In this document: positions 1-9,000 of the stretch, one piece after another
How positions within the stretch are numbered: the first letter of the stretch is position 1
How the letters are laid out: the number at the start of each line of letters is the position of its first letter
DNA from: Cryomorphaceae bacterium
GTDB taxonomy: Bacteria > Bacteroidota > Bacteroidia > Flavobacteriales_D > Cryomorphaceae
DNA length: 64,000 nucleotides
Direction of reading: 5' to 3'
Assembly (NCBI GenBank): GCA_003565555.1
Contig: PXBH01000042.1
Location: forward strand, 1 to 64,000
Program-made: the position numbers and the translations under genes
Notes under the pieces: model-generated
Told to the model about the DNA's origin: nothing
Seen by the model: the letters and a program-made list of their open reading frames with translations, nothing else
Databases searched by the model: none

Positions 1-1
1 G

Positions 2-958
2 GCCGATGTTTCCTGCCCTGTGAAGGCCGCTGTGCAGGCCGAGTGGACGGCAACAGACGCCTGCGGTAATCAGTCTGATATCCTGATCACGACCATATCG
101 GTTATAGACCAGAGCACCCCGGTGATATTCGGTGCGCCCGATGTTGTGGTCGGATGTAACGACCCCGTCACGCCCGACTTTACGGGATTTTCCACGGCGT
201 CCGACAATTGCGATGAGGACGTTTTACTGACCTACAGTGATGCCCTTTTGGGAAGCGGGTGCGGTACGAGTTTCATCCGGGTGTGGACTGCAAGCGATCA
301 ATGCGGAAACACGGCAGTTCACGAGCAGTTTATCACATTGGCCGAGGAGCCCGAAAGCTGTTCAACGCCTCCCACGGGACTCTCTGCAACACCGCTGGCC
401 GAGGGGGTAGTGGCATTTTCGTGGGATCCCGTTCCCGGCACTGAGGCCTGCCGAGTATTCGGTCGCTTGGCGGGCAGCAGCGGCTCCGTTACTGCGGGTA
501 CCGTTACCGGAAATGAGCCCTCATCCCTTACAGTGACAAACTCTTCACTCAAAGACGGTCGGCAGATCGAATGGAGGGTCATCTGCGCTTGCAGCACCCA
601 ACCGCTTGTAACCACCCCTTACAGTGCATGGAGCAACTTTACATTCTTTGTCCCGCCGGGCAGCGCCTCCGTGGCGGTTCCGAACGGAGAGGCGGTGAAT
701 GTATCGCTTCATGTATGGCCTAACCCCACCGGCGGGATGGCCACCGTTGCCTTCCATGCTTCGGAGAGCGGACCGGTAGACCTCGAACTCTTTGATGTGC
801 ACGGCCGCTCCGTGGTGAAATTATTTGATGCCTATGTTGAGTCGGGATCTGAGCACATCCTCACTCTGAACGGTAACGGTTTGGCAAGCGGCGTATACCT
901 CTGCAGGCTTACCACCGTTGCAGGCGTGGAGATGAGCAGGCTGATCGTTTCGAAGTAG
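2..958 (+). CDS. T9SS type A sorting-domain secreted protein, 5' partial
   Basis: The reading frame is open at the left edge, so only the last 318 residues are present. The visible part begins inside an HYR/Ig-like repeat region (motifs ATDACGNQ and ASDQCGNTA). Next comes a fibronectin type III-like module beginning near PPTGLSATP, with FSWDPVPG inside it. It ends in a classic type A sorting domain: WPNPTGGMATV, LFDVHGRSV, LASGVYLCRL and a C-terminal Lys. Proteins of this design cross the outer membrane through the type IX secretion system, lose the C-terminal domain and are anchored or released. Adhesin or enzyme function cannot be told from this fragment. The next gene starts 270 bp downstream on the same strand. 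Confidence 0.85.
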   Translation, partial: ADVSCPVKAAVQAEWTATDACGNQSDILITTISVIDQSTPVIFGAPDVVVGCNDPVTPDFTGFSTASDNCDEDVLLTYSDALLGSGCGTSFIRVWTASDQCGNTAVHEQFITLAEEPESCSTPPTGLSATPLAEGVVAFSWDPVPGTEACRVFGRLAGSSGSVTAGTVTGNEPSSLTVTNSSLKDGRQIEWRVICACSTQPLVTTPYSAWSNFTFFVPPGSASVAVPNGEAVNVSLHVWPNPTGGMATVAFHASESGPVDLELFDVHGRSVVKLFDAYVESGSEHILTLNGNGLASGVYLCRLTTVAGVEMSRLIVSK

Positions 959-1227
959 ACAGCCAAACAGCGAGAATTCCGGACGATGCCCATGCGTTTC
1001 GGGCTCGGGCGGGCATTCCCGCTACGGCCTTTTGCCCCGTTTCGGGGGTGAAGGTACTTTCTCCCGCTCGCTGCCCCGATTCCGGTATCGAAAGGGCGTC
1101 GCTCTGTCAATCGAAGTGTTCGGACCGGCATCTGCCCCTGATTCCGGCCGTTGATATTTGCGACCCAAGTCACATTGCACGCTCCGCACATTCCGTATTT
1201 TCACCGATCGGATCCAAAAACACCGCC

Positions 1228-2196
1228 ATGCCGCCGAAAACACACCAGATTCTGTCAACGATTTTTGCCGCACTTCTTCTTGCCGCCTGCGGCCCGGAAT
1301 CTTCGAAATCTGACGCCCGATCAGGGGAAGCCCCCGCCGCTCCCGCGAAGGAGCGACCCGCGGCCCTCCGTCTGATGCAATCCAATTGCGCCTCCTGTCA
1401 TAAATTGGCCCCGGGAGGTGACGGCCCGGTCATCGCCCCCGGCATGGGCGAAGTGCGGGAGGCATATCTGGCTGCATTTCCCGAAAGGGAGGACTTCGTG
1501 AAGGCCGTGACCGAGTTCAGCAAAAATCCGACAAAGGAAGCCGCCCTGATGAAGCAAGCGGTTGCCAAATACGGGCTCATGCCCAAACTCGGGGTGGCCG
1601 AGCGGGACCTCAAAGCCATTTCGGAATACCTGTATGAAAACGAAGTGGGCACCGAGGCGTGGCTGCACAGCCTCAGCGCGGAAAGCGATGTGCCCGAAAG
1701 TGAAGAAGACCTGAGCTATGAGGAGCGCGGCCGCAAATACGCCTTGGGCACAAAGCAAGCCCTCGGCTCCGAATTGATGGCGGCGGTGCAGGAGCGCGGT
1801 GCCGCCGGTGCGGTCGACTTCTGTAATATCCGTGCCCTGCCCATCACCGACAGCATGTCGACAAAATACGGAGCCGTCGTGCGCCGTGTGAGCGATCGCC
1901 CGCGCAATCCGGGAAACAGGGCCAACCCTGAAGAAGCCGCTTACATTGAAGCCCTCAAAGCAGCCAAAGCAAAAGGGGAGGGCCTGCCCCCGCTTATTTC
2001 CGAAAAGGCGGCTTCCGTGACCGCTTACTACGCCATCGAAACCAATGATATGTGCCTGAAGTGCCACGGCGGAAAGGACATTCAGATTGCTCCCGAAACC
2101 CAAGCAGTGATCAATCAACGCTACCCGAAAGATCTCGCATACGGCTACGATGTCAACGAGATTCGGGGACTCTTCGTGGTGGAAATGCCGCGGTGA
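1228..2196 (+). CDS. Cytochrome c / DUF3365 (Tll0287-like) lipoprotein
   Basis: A 322-residue predicted lipoprotein. I chose the ATG at 1228 because it places a signal peptide directly before a lipobox (LLLAAC, Cys21). Two haem-binding CxxCH motifs are visible: CASCH at residues 54-58, in a cytochrome c-like N-terminal part, and CLKCH at 276-280, in a DUF3365/Tll0287-like C-terminal domain. Family knowledge suggests a periplasm-facing redox or haem-sensing protein. The electron partner is unknown and no respiratory genes are adjacent. The frame extends upstream to 1048, but that part is low-complexity and carries no signal peptide. Confidence 0.75.
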   Translation: MPPKTHQILSTIFAALLLAACGPESSKSDARSGEAPAAPAKERPAALRLMQSNCASCHKLAPGGDGPVIAPGMGEVREAYLAAFPEREDFVKAVTEFSKNPTKEAALMKQAVAKYGLMPKLGVAERDLKAISEYLYENEVGTEAWLHSLSAESDVPESEEDLSYEERGRKYALGTKQALGSELMAAVQERGAAGAVDFCNIRALPITDSMSTKYGAVVRRVSDRPRNPGNRANPEEAAYIEALKAAKAKGEGLPPLISEKAASVTAYYAIETNDMCLKCHGGKDIQIAPETQAVINQRYPKDLAYGYDVNEIRGLFVVEMPR

Positions 2197-2317
2197 AGGC
2201 GCTGAATCTTTGCGGCTCCCGAGCGAGAGCGCACCGCATCGTACAGGCACTTCCCGCTTCGATGCATGCAAACGGAAGTGCGGAAGCAGGGGCAAAAAAC
2301 ATACACAACAAGAAATT

Positions 2318-2956
2318 ATGACCCCCTCAAAAACAGCTACAGCGGCACAGGCTGCGATGTGGAATCAACGCTACTGCGCCGAAGAATACGCGTACGGAGA
2401 AGCGCCCAATGCGTACTTTGAAGCGCAATTGAAAAAACTCAAACCCGGAAAAATCCTTCTTCCGGCAGAAGGTGAAGGCCGAAATGCGGTCTTTGCCGCA
2501 AAATCGGGTTGGACCGTATCGGCCTTCGATATCAGCACGGAAGGGCAGAAAAAAGCGGCTCGGTTAGCACGTGAGCAAGGCGTTACGATGGACTACAGGG
2601 TAGGCGGACTTGACACACTCCGTTATCAGGAAGAAGAGTTCGACGCTGTGGCGCTGATTTACGCGCATTTCTCTCCGGAGCTGAAGTCGGAATACCATGG
2701 AGCATTCCGTAAATACCTGAAAAAAGGCGGTACGGTCATCTTGGAACTTTTCGGCAAAAACCATTTGAAATACAACCGTGTCGACCCCGAGGTCGGCGGC
2801 CCCAAAGACATCGATATGCTCTGCTCAGCCGATGAGATCGGAACGTATTATTCCGGATTTGAAGTAGCAGAACTTGAAGAGAAAGTAATCCGCCTCAGCG
2901 AAGGCCCTTGTCACAACGGTATCGGTTCGGTGGTCAGATTTACGGGGCGAAAATAA
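2318..2956 (+). CDS. Class I SAM-dependent methyltransferase
   Basis: A 212-residue cytosolic protein with a Rossmann-type methyltransferase fold. The N-terminal segment MWNQRYCAEEYAYGEAPN resembles the entry of TehB/thiopurine-like small methyltransferases. It is followed by the SAM-binding region LLPAEGEGRNAVFAAKSG and an acidic residue after strand 2 (VSAFDIS). The later segment FDAVALIYAHF matches motif IV/post-motif. The start at 2318 gives a normal-length protein; the frame stays open upstream to 2150 but without family-like sequence. Substrate is unknown. Tellurite or thiol-compound detoxification is a family-level possibility only. Confidence 0.75.
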   Translation: MTPSKTATAAQAAMWNQRYCAEEYAYGEAPNAYFEAQLKKLKPGKILLPAEGEGRNAVFAAKSGWTVSAFDISTEGQKKAARLAREQGVTMDYRVGGLDTLRYQEEEFDAVALIYAHFSPELKSEYHGAFRKYLKKGGTVILELFGKNHLKYNRVDPEVGGPKDIDMLCSADEIGTYYSGFEVAELEEKVIRLSEGPCHNGIGSVVRFTGRK

Positions 2957-3074
2957 ACCGCCCTGCTCGGTTTCAGGGCAGAGCGGGAGGCCTCCGACCC
3001 GGCCGGGAATTTTATATCTTCGAGGTCCACTTGCATCTCGTCGCTGCCGCGAAGGTGGTGGCCATACAATCTAC

Positions 3075-3551
3075 ATGAAACGAAAACCCGCGTATATTAA
3101 AGCCATTCTTCTGTCGGCGTCGTTTCTTGCACTCCCGCTCGCGATTTTTTTCTCTCCGGGATCTGCAAAGAGCACTTGTACCGCGGGCTTCGCAACGTGT
3201 ACCTCAACGTGCACGGAGGCCCGCTTCTTCGCTTCCGCATCAGCGGACGGCAACCGGTTTTTTCCGCAATGTGCTTGTGCAGGTCTCTTCTCTGAGCGGG
3301 TACAATCTGTCGGTTCAGATGCCGGACAGCAGGAGAGACTTGAAGCGCTGATTTCGGAGGTATCCGAGATGTCGGTCTACGGCCATACATCCCTTGCGTC
3401 CCGGCTCCAAAGCATCGGGATGGCTTTGGAGAATTCAGACTACGAAGCCTATGAACGCTCAGTGAACCTCTTGCGGACGGATATCGAGCATTTGAACAAT
3501 GCTGACAAGCAGCGGCTGATCGACCTGATGAAGCATTACGCGGAAGTCTAA
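3075..3551 (+). CDS. Small exported Cys-rich protein, unknown function
   Basis: 158 residues with an N-terminal signal peptide or anchor (KAILLSASFLALPLAIFFS). A compact cysteine-rich stretch follows at about residues 34-69 (TCTAGFATCTSTC, then QCACAG). The rest is a soluble helical C-terminal half of about 80 residues without cysteine (EALISEVSEM through IDLMKHYAEV). I do not recognise the family. Six cysteines in about 35 residues right after the signal suggest disulphides or a metal or modification site in the periplasm. A TATCTTCG promoter-like box lies about 60 bp upstream. No operon partner is evident. Confidence 0.55.
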   Translation: MKRKPAYIKAILLSASFLALPLAIFFSPGSAKSTCTAGFATCTSTCTEARFFASASADGNRFFPQCACAGLFSERVQSVGSDAGQQERLEALISEVSEMSVYGHTSLASRLQSIGMALENSDYEAYERSVNLLRTDIEHLNNADKQRLIDLMKHYAEV

Positions 3552-3893
3552 GCCGTTGTCACCTCCCGCATCCGAAACTCCTGCGGGTTTTCGGACCTGA
3601 AGGCCTTCATCTGCTCGGCTCTGAATTGTCCGGGATCTTTCGGGTTTGGAAGCACGACAGCTCATTGCGCGAACCTGACCCGTCCCGCGGAATACCCCTC
3701 TGCAACCCGCCGGGAGTTCCCGATTCCGGGGCATTCCTCCGCTTTTCGCATTCCCCGTTCCTGCGCTTCCTGCGTTGCCGGATGCTCGATATCCGACTCC
3801 CGCAACCGTGATCTCCGATGCCCCGCTCCACCTTGCGGCTATTGCAAGCCACAATGAAATCAATACCTTTAAGCCAACCAAAACCACCGATTT
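3552..3893. other. Intergenic region with the promoter of the DinB gene
   Basis: 342 bp between two rightward genes. I see no convincing coding sequence or RNA. The only functional signal is a -33/-7 promoter pair close to the right end, listed separately. Confidence 0.5.
3864..3871 (+). promoter_or_regulatory. -7 promoter box of the DinB gene at 3894
   Basis: TACCTTTA differs from the Bacteroidota -7 consensus TAnnTTTG at the last base. A TTG at 3842-3844 lies 19 bp upstream, as expected for a -33 element. The start codon is 22 nt downstream of the box. Confidence 0.45.
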
Positions 3894-4436
3894 ATGCACC
3901 CACAGAAAGTCCTTCGCGCATTCGACAAACATGTAACGACCTGGAAAAAAATTATCAACGCCTACGATATAGCAGCGCTCAGAATGAAACCGGATGCGCA
4001 GAGCTGGTCACTCGGTCAGGCCTGTATGCACGTCATCGTGCTTCACGATAAGTTTTACATGCACAATATTCGGATTTGCTTCGAAGGGAAGGAAGGCGCA
4101 TCAACCTCCGGAAAGGGCAAGAATGCCATGGGCAAAATCATCTTTTTCTTTAAGTCCATTCCGCCCGTCAAGGTGAAGATGCCCGAGCGTGAGTACATTG
4201 AACCTCCGCAACCCGAGAGCTGTGAGCAGTTGCGCTCCGAACTTGACGGGCTCAGCACCTCCATGGCATCCGTGGCGCAACAACTGCCCGAGGCCGATCT
4301 TTCCGTCCGCTCCGAGCATCCCCTCCTCGGCATGCTCCACGCGGGAGAGTGGTTCGAAGGTGCGGAATTTCACATTCGGCACCACCTTTTACAGGCGCGC
4401 CGAATCATGAAGTACCTCGATTTCGTAACCGCCTGA
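3894..4436 (+). CDS. DinB-superfamily protein
   Basis: 180 residues, cytosolic and mostly helical. It looks like a four-helix-bundle DinB/YfiT-type protein: helix 1 ALRMKPDAQSWSLGQACMHVIVLHDKF resembles the W-S-x-x-Q-x-x-x-H pattern with a metal-binding His, and the C-terminal stretch GAEFHIRHHLLQARRI supplies two further histidines as in the family. DinB-fold proteins are metal-dependent thiol (for example mycothiol or bacillithiol) transferases or uncharacterised stress proteins; the substrate here is unknown. A second DinB protein is encoded convergently just downstream and a third near 46.5 kb. Confidence 0.7.
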   Translation: MHPQKVLRAFDKHVTTWKKIINAYDIAALRMKPDAQSWSLGQACMHVIVLHDKFYMHNIRICFEGKEGASTSGKGKNAMGKIIFFFKSIPPVKVKMPEREYIEPPQPESCEQLRSELDGLSTSMASVAQQLPEADLSVRSEHPLLGMLHAGEWFEGAEFHIRHHLLQARRIMKYLDFVTA

Positions 4437-4498
4437 GTCCTTTTGCGCCCTCGGATAGCCGAAAGGTGATTGCGCTTTTTTTTCCGGCCGCTTCTTGC

Positions 4499-5053
4499 TC
4501 AGTTCCGCAATTTGCGGGCCTGTTCAATCCGCTCGATCTGCTGCATATGTCTCCTCATGTGGTTCACGTAAAACAGAAAGGTGTCGCCCAATTTCAAACG
4601 GATGAGGTTAGAGATTGAAATCTTGACTTTCACTTTGTTCAGACTCACTTTTCGCGCGCTTCGAAGCAGGGCTGAAAGTGACGCCTGCTGATCGATGAAG
4701 CGGTCGATTTCCGAGAGTTCGAGGTCGGAATTCAGCGGGTTCTTATCCTTGAAAGTTTTCATTTTGTTCAGCTTTCCTTTCGGCAGCATACTTTTTGCAA
4801 AATACCCGCCGAGCAGGCCGCTTTTGAAGGAGGATTCCGGTGAAGTCGCGGACCGGTGGATTGCGCGTTCAATTTCCGGAAGGTAGTAATCGCCGTAGAG
4901 GTTGAGGTGCGCGAGGCATTCCGAAATATTCCACGCATCCGGAGCCGGACGCCATGTTAATGCAGAGGATTCTTCTTCTTTCAGCTTCTCGGCAGCGCGC
5001 GAGATGTCTGCAGTCTTGCGGAGGAGATCGTCGATGAGTGCTTCAGATTGCAT
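4499..5053 (-). CDS. DinB-family protein
   Basis: 184 residues. The segment WRPAPDAWNISECLAHLNLYGDYY is the typical first helix pair of DinB/DUF1569-like proteins, with the His that would bind metal. The C-terminal VNHMRRHMQQIERI supplies the second and third histidines. I chose the ATG at 5053; the frame also opens at a TTG at 5074. The gene follows the Crp/Fnr regulator by 58 bp on the same strand and may be its co-transcribed partner. It is convergent with the other DinB gene. Confidence 0.7.
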   Translation of the reverse strand: MQSEALIDDLLRKTADISRAAEKLKEEESSALTWRPAPDAWNISECLAHLNLYGDYYLPEIERAIHRSATSPESSFKSGLLGGYFAKSMLPKGKLNKMKTFKDKNPLNSDLELSEIDRFIDQQASLSALLRSARKVSLNKVKVKISISNLIRLKLGDTFLFYVNHMRRHMQQIERIEQARKLRN

Positions 5054-5111
5054 GGGTCCCGGAGTTTGGTCCAAAGTTCTGCAATCGCCGTGTCAATTTC
5101 CTTGATCGGGA

Positions 5112-5618
5112 TCAAGACTTTTTGAGCCTCGATAAAGTTTCGGGCGTCATTCTCAGGTAATTTGCAATGTATTTGTTCGGAATTTCCTGAAAAAGACGGG
5201 GACTGCGCGCGCGTACGCGCAGGTAGCGCGCTTTCGGAGAACGGGTGTGCAGGTCGATCTCTCTTTCGAGTTGCTGCACGGCCAAGTCTTCTAAGACCGA
5301 AATCCACATTCCCTTGTTTTCTTCCTGTTCGAGAAATGCGTCGATGCTTTTTTTCGCAATGATTTTGACCGTGGTTTTTTTGACGGCTCGGATCATGAGG
5401 TCGGAGGGACGGCCGTTCATAAAGGAGTCTAAGGCAGTGATCAGGTTGCCGGTGTAGCCGAACCGGACGGTGCGCTCCTCGCCCCCGTCAATGATAAAGA
5501 CTTGCAGGCTGCCGCTTTCTACGTAATACGCACACCTGTCTGTGTTGCCCGCGCTTTTGAGCAGCTCATTCCTCTTCAGGGTGCGGGTGCGATCGGAAAG
5601 TTCGATCAAGCTTTGCAT
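5112..5618 (-). CDS. Crp/Fnr-family transcriptional regulator
   Basis: 168 residues. The N-terminal two thirds form a cyclic-nucleotide-binding-like beta-roll (LKRNELLKSAGNTDRCAYYVESGSLQVF, then a GYTGNLI phosphate-cassette-like turn). The C-terminus is a winged helix: PNKYIANYLRMTPETLSRLKK matches the DNA-recognition helix of this family. The protein is somewhat shorter at the N-terminus than most homologues (about 190 residues). The start is supported by a perfect -7 box 28 nt upstream. The effector is unknown; there is no Fnr-type cysteine cluster. The target may include the co-oriented DinB gene. Confidence 0.8.
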   Translation of the reverse strand: MQSLIELSDRTRTLKRNELLKSAGNTDRCAYYVESGSLQVFIIDGGEERTVRFGYTGNLITALDSFMNGRPSDLMIRAVKKTTVKIIAKKSIDAFLEQEENKGMWISVLEDLAVQQLEREIDLHTRSPKARYLRVRARSPRLFQEIPNKYIANYLRMTPETLSRLKKS

Positions 5619-5646
5619 CTCAGTTACGGGGAGTATTGGTCCGTTT

Positions 5647-5654
5647 CAAATGTA
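5647..5654 (-). promoter_or_regulatory. -7 promoter box of the Crp/Fnr gene
   Basis: TACATTTG on the minus strand, a perfect TAnnTTTG match, 28 nt before the ATG at 5618. Confidence 0.55.
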
Positions 5655-5756
5655 TGGACTATTTTTCTCGCGGCGGGAGGACACCGCTTCGGCAGAAATG
5701 AGGAAGGCCCGGCGGTCTACTTATACTCGGGGTCCGCGTCAATTATACAAGCCGCC

Positions 5757-5782
5757 CCTATTTAGTGTCTGTCCATACAGTC
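5757..5782 (+). repeat. Left terminal inverted repeat of the MITE-like element
   Basis: Pairs with 5938-5963; mismatches lie at positions 5, 6, 7, 10 and 22 of the repeat. Confidence 0.5.
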
Positions 5783-5937
5783 AAGAGGCCGGATCATAAA
5801 GTTCAGTAGCAAGGCGCACGCAGAACCGACCGTAGGGAGCTCACGAAAACCGATAAAAACATACAATGATTGAGTAATTTAAAAACAATGAGTCCGTACG
5901 GATGACTGTTTTCAATCCAAGTGCAACGCCGCTAATG

Positions 5938-5963
5938 GACTTTATGGACAGACTCTGTTTAGG
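5938..5963 (-). repeat. Right terminal inverted repeat of the MITE-like element
   Basis: Inverted partner of 5757-5782, with the core TATGGACAGAC at 5943-5953. Confidence 0.5.
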
Positions 5964-6050
5964 ATTCCCCCTTTGCGAAAACCTTTTCTTCCCGAGGAAT
6001 TACTTTATGTTGTGATCCGGCTATATTTACGGGCATTAAACTGCATCGAT

Positions 6051-9000
6051 GTGCGCATTTTACTGATTGTCGTCCTTCTCCTGTTCACGGAATCGATCCG
6101 TGCACAGAACTATTGGGGGCGTACGCAAGCGGGTAATAATGTGGACGAAACACTGGATGTAACCGGCGATGCTGCAGGCAATTCTTTTGCCACCGGCTAC
6201 TTCAGCACTTTGGCTTCGATCGGCGGCACGGATCTCACCTCTGCGGGCCTCACCGATATCTTTGTAACCCGTGTGAATGCCGACGGCAATACGGCTTGGA
6301 GCATCCGCGCAGGGGGATCGGGCTCTGACCGAGGGCTCGGAATCACCGCCGACGGTGACGGCAATATTTTCGTATGCGGCTATTTCACGGGCACCGCATC
6401 CTTCGGCGGGGGAGTCAGCGTAGCCGCCAATGCCGGCTCTCAGGACGCCTTTACGGCAAAATACGGCAGCGACGGCGCCCTGCAATGGGTGCGGGCCGGC
6501 GGGAGCAGCGGCAACAGTGACCGCGCCAATGCCGTAGCTGCAGATGCTCAGGGCAATGTGTACGTGACGGGCCAATTCAGCGGAAGCGCGGTATTCGGAA
6601 CTGAAGTGATCAATTCTGCCGGTGCTTCCGCCGATGTATTTACCGCCAAGTACAGCCCCGACGGGGACCTGCTCTGGGTGCGCAGCGGATCCGGACCCTC
6701 CGCGGCCCGCGGCCTCGGAATTACCGTTGACGGTCAGGGCGCCGCCTATGTATGCGGAACTTTCAGCGGCAACATCACCTTCGAAAATGCTTACAACACC
6801 ACCATCCTCAATGCCCTTTTCGTGGTGAAATACAATCCCGACGGGAGCGAGGCCTGGATGCGTTATGCCGGCGGAAGTGAGCAGAGCATCGCCTACGACA
6901 TCACCTCCGACGGCAACCGCGTATACCTCGTCGGCGATTGCGGACAGGCCATTTCCTGGCCGAATACCCCGGGCACACCCTCCATCAATACAGGCAGCGA
7001 CAACGCCGTATTCCTCGCCGCACTCGACGGGGCCGGCAGCCTCGTATGGGGCGCTTCGAAAGGGTCGGATTCTCCCGTTTCCGGAAGGGCCGTACACCAC
7101 AGAAACGGGGAGTTGGCAGTGGCGGGACACTACGAATGCACCTTTGACGGGCTGAGCGAGGAGTACGGCGAGGCCAATTTCAACAGCATCGGTTTTCGCG
7201 ATGTATTCGTGATGCGCTACACGACGAACGGAGCCTTCCTCCGCGCCCAAAATTTCGGTTCGCGCACCTCGGAACAGGCCTCCGGTGTGCACATTCATCC
7301 GGACGGTATTGAGGCGGTATCCGGCACCTTTACGGGAAATATGCACGTGCCCGCAGTTTCGGGGTCAGGCTACCTCGGCTTTAATCCCAATCCGCAATTT
7401 ACGGGCACGGGAACCTACTGTGGCGACCCCGATTACGGACTCTTCAGAAGAATCAACGGAGCGGGCTCGGAAGACGGCTTTCTGATCAAAGCCCTCGCGC
7501 CCGAACGCGAACCTTACGACTACTACCGCAGATTCGGCTCGGCTTGTGACCGCAGTGTCCCGCAGGCCTGCGCTTTCCGGGGGCTCTCTCCGTGGCCCCC
7601 GATATGCCCGGATACCATTTCGGGCTGCTCACCCGTATTGGTGACCGCAACAAATTATGCCGACCATGCAGGTCAAGTGGGGTACTCAAGCAGTGTGCAG
7701 TGGAGCACGGGCGCCGCATTCAGTCCGATTGAGGTCGGTTCTTCCGCCACGGTGTCGGCTGTATTTACAAGTGAGGACGGCTGCTACACCGCAGAAACCC
7801 CCGACCTGTACGTCGAGGTATTCCCTAACCCGCCTTTTCCGCTGATCAGCGACGATGTGGTCGTGAATGACGAGGCCCTCGTCACCGAAACCATCGTGAT
7901 CTGTCCGGGTGAGATCGTTGAGTTGACAGGTCATTCGGATTTTCCGGGCGTTTGGTCCTCGAGCGCACTGCCCAACAACGTTGCGGCGGAAAGCATACAG
8001 GTTACGGACGCCGGATCCTACAACTATACCGTCACAAACGAATTCGGATGCACCCGTGCAAACACAGTACTGCTGGAGGTGGAAGCAGTATTAACCGTGG
8101 AGAATCCCGTATTGAACATCAGCACTACCTCGGGCGACACGCTGCGGCTCTGTCCCGGCGAAAGCCTCAATGCGGATGTCACGGAAGGAAATGCTGTTGT
8201 TCCTGCCGATCAGTACAATTTTGAGTGGAGCAGCGATCCGCCCGGCCTGTCTTCAACCGGCAACGGCATATCTTTTTCTCCCCCTGCCTCGGGATGGTAC
8301 ACCATTTTCGTGGAGTTGAGTTTCGATTCGACGTTCACAGAATGTCTCGATTTCGAATTTTTCGAAGCATTGAGCGATTCTGTTTACGTGGAGCTTTTGC
8401 CGGGGCCGTCGGTATCAGTTCAACTCGGCGATGTGCCGGCTGTAATCTGCCCGGGTGATACGGTGGCCGTGGCGGTCCTTACCGAAGCGGAGAACCTCAA
8501 CCTTTTCGGGACAGCATCTTCCGCGGTAGAGGGCGACACTATACTGGTGACCTCTTCGGGAAGTGTGGGAGTCATCGCCTCCGTAACAAATGAATTCGGC
8601 TGCACTGCCTCAGCGGTGAACACGTTCAGCATATCCGGTCCCGCGGATCCTTCCATCGTATCATCCCCCTCGCCGGCGGTGGTATGCCCGGGCGACAGCG
8701 TGCTGCTCACTGCCTTCACACCGGCCGACTCTGTTTTTTGGTCGGGACCCGACGGTACTTTTGCCGAAGGCGGTACAGCTTGGGTCAGCCAGCCGGGCGA
8801 TTATTTTGCCGTAGCGCAATTCTATCCCGGCTGCGCCTTGGTGAGCAATACTCTCGATGTGGCCGAGTATGCCACACCCTTTCTCCTTGCGGAAAACGGG
8901 GCCATTTGTCCCGACAGCACTTTGGTGATCGCGGTCAATACCGTTCCGGGCTCCGACATTACCTGGGGGCCCCCTTTTGACGGAAGCGGCGCTGCCGAGC

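Larger units (their letters stand above)
5757..5963. mobile_element. MITE-like element with 26-bp terminal inverted repeats
   Basis: The 26 bp at 5757-5782 and the 26 bp at 5938-5963 are inverted copies matching at 21 of 26 positions. They share an uninterrupted core, GTCTGTCCATA, at 5767-5777 and 5943-5953. The 155-bp interior is richer in A/T than the flanks, has no coding capacity, and contains the palindrome TCCGTACGGA. This is the architecture of a non-autonomous miniature transposable element or the shell of a deleted IS. I could not recognise a clear target-site duplication. The element sits immediately upstream of the 1,400-residue secreted protein gene. Confidence 0.45.
5619..6050. 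other. Divergent intergenic region holding a MITE-like element
   Basis: 432 bp between the leftward Crp/Fnr gene and the rightward propeller gene. It holds the Crp promoter at its left end and, at 5757-5963, a small inverted-repeat element (separate entry). No gene was found. Confidence 0.5.
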
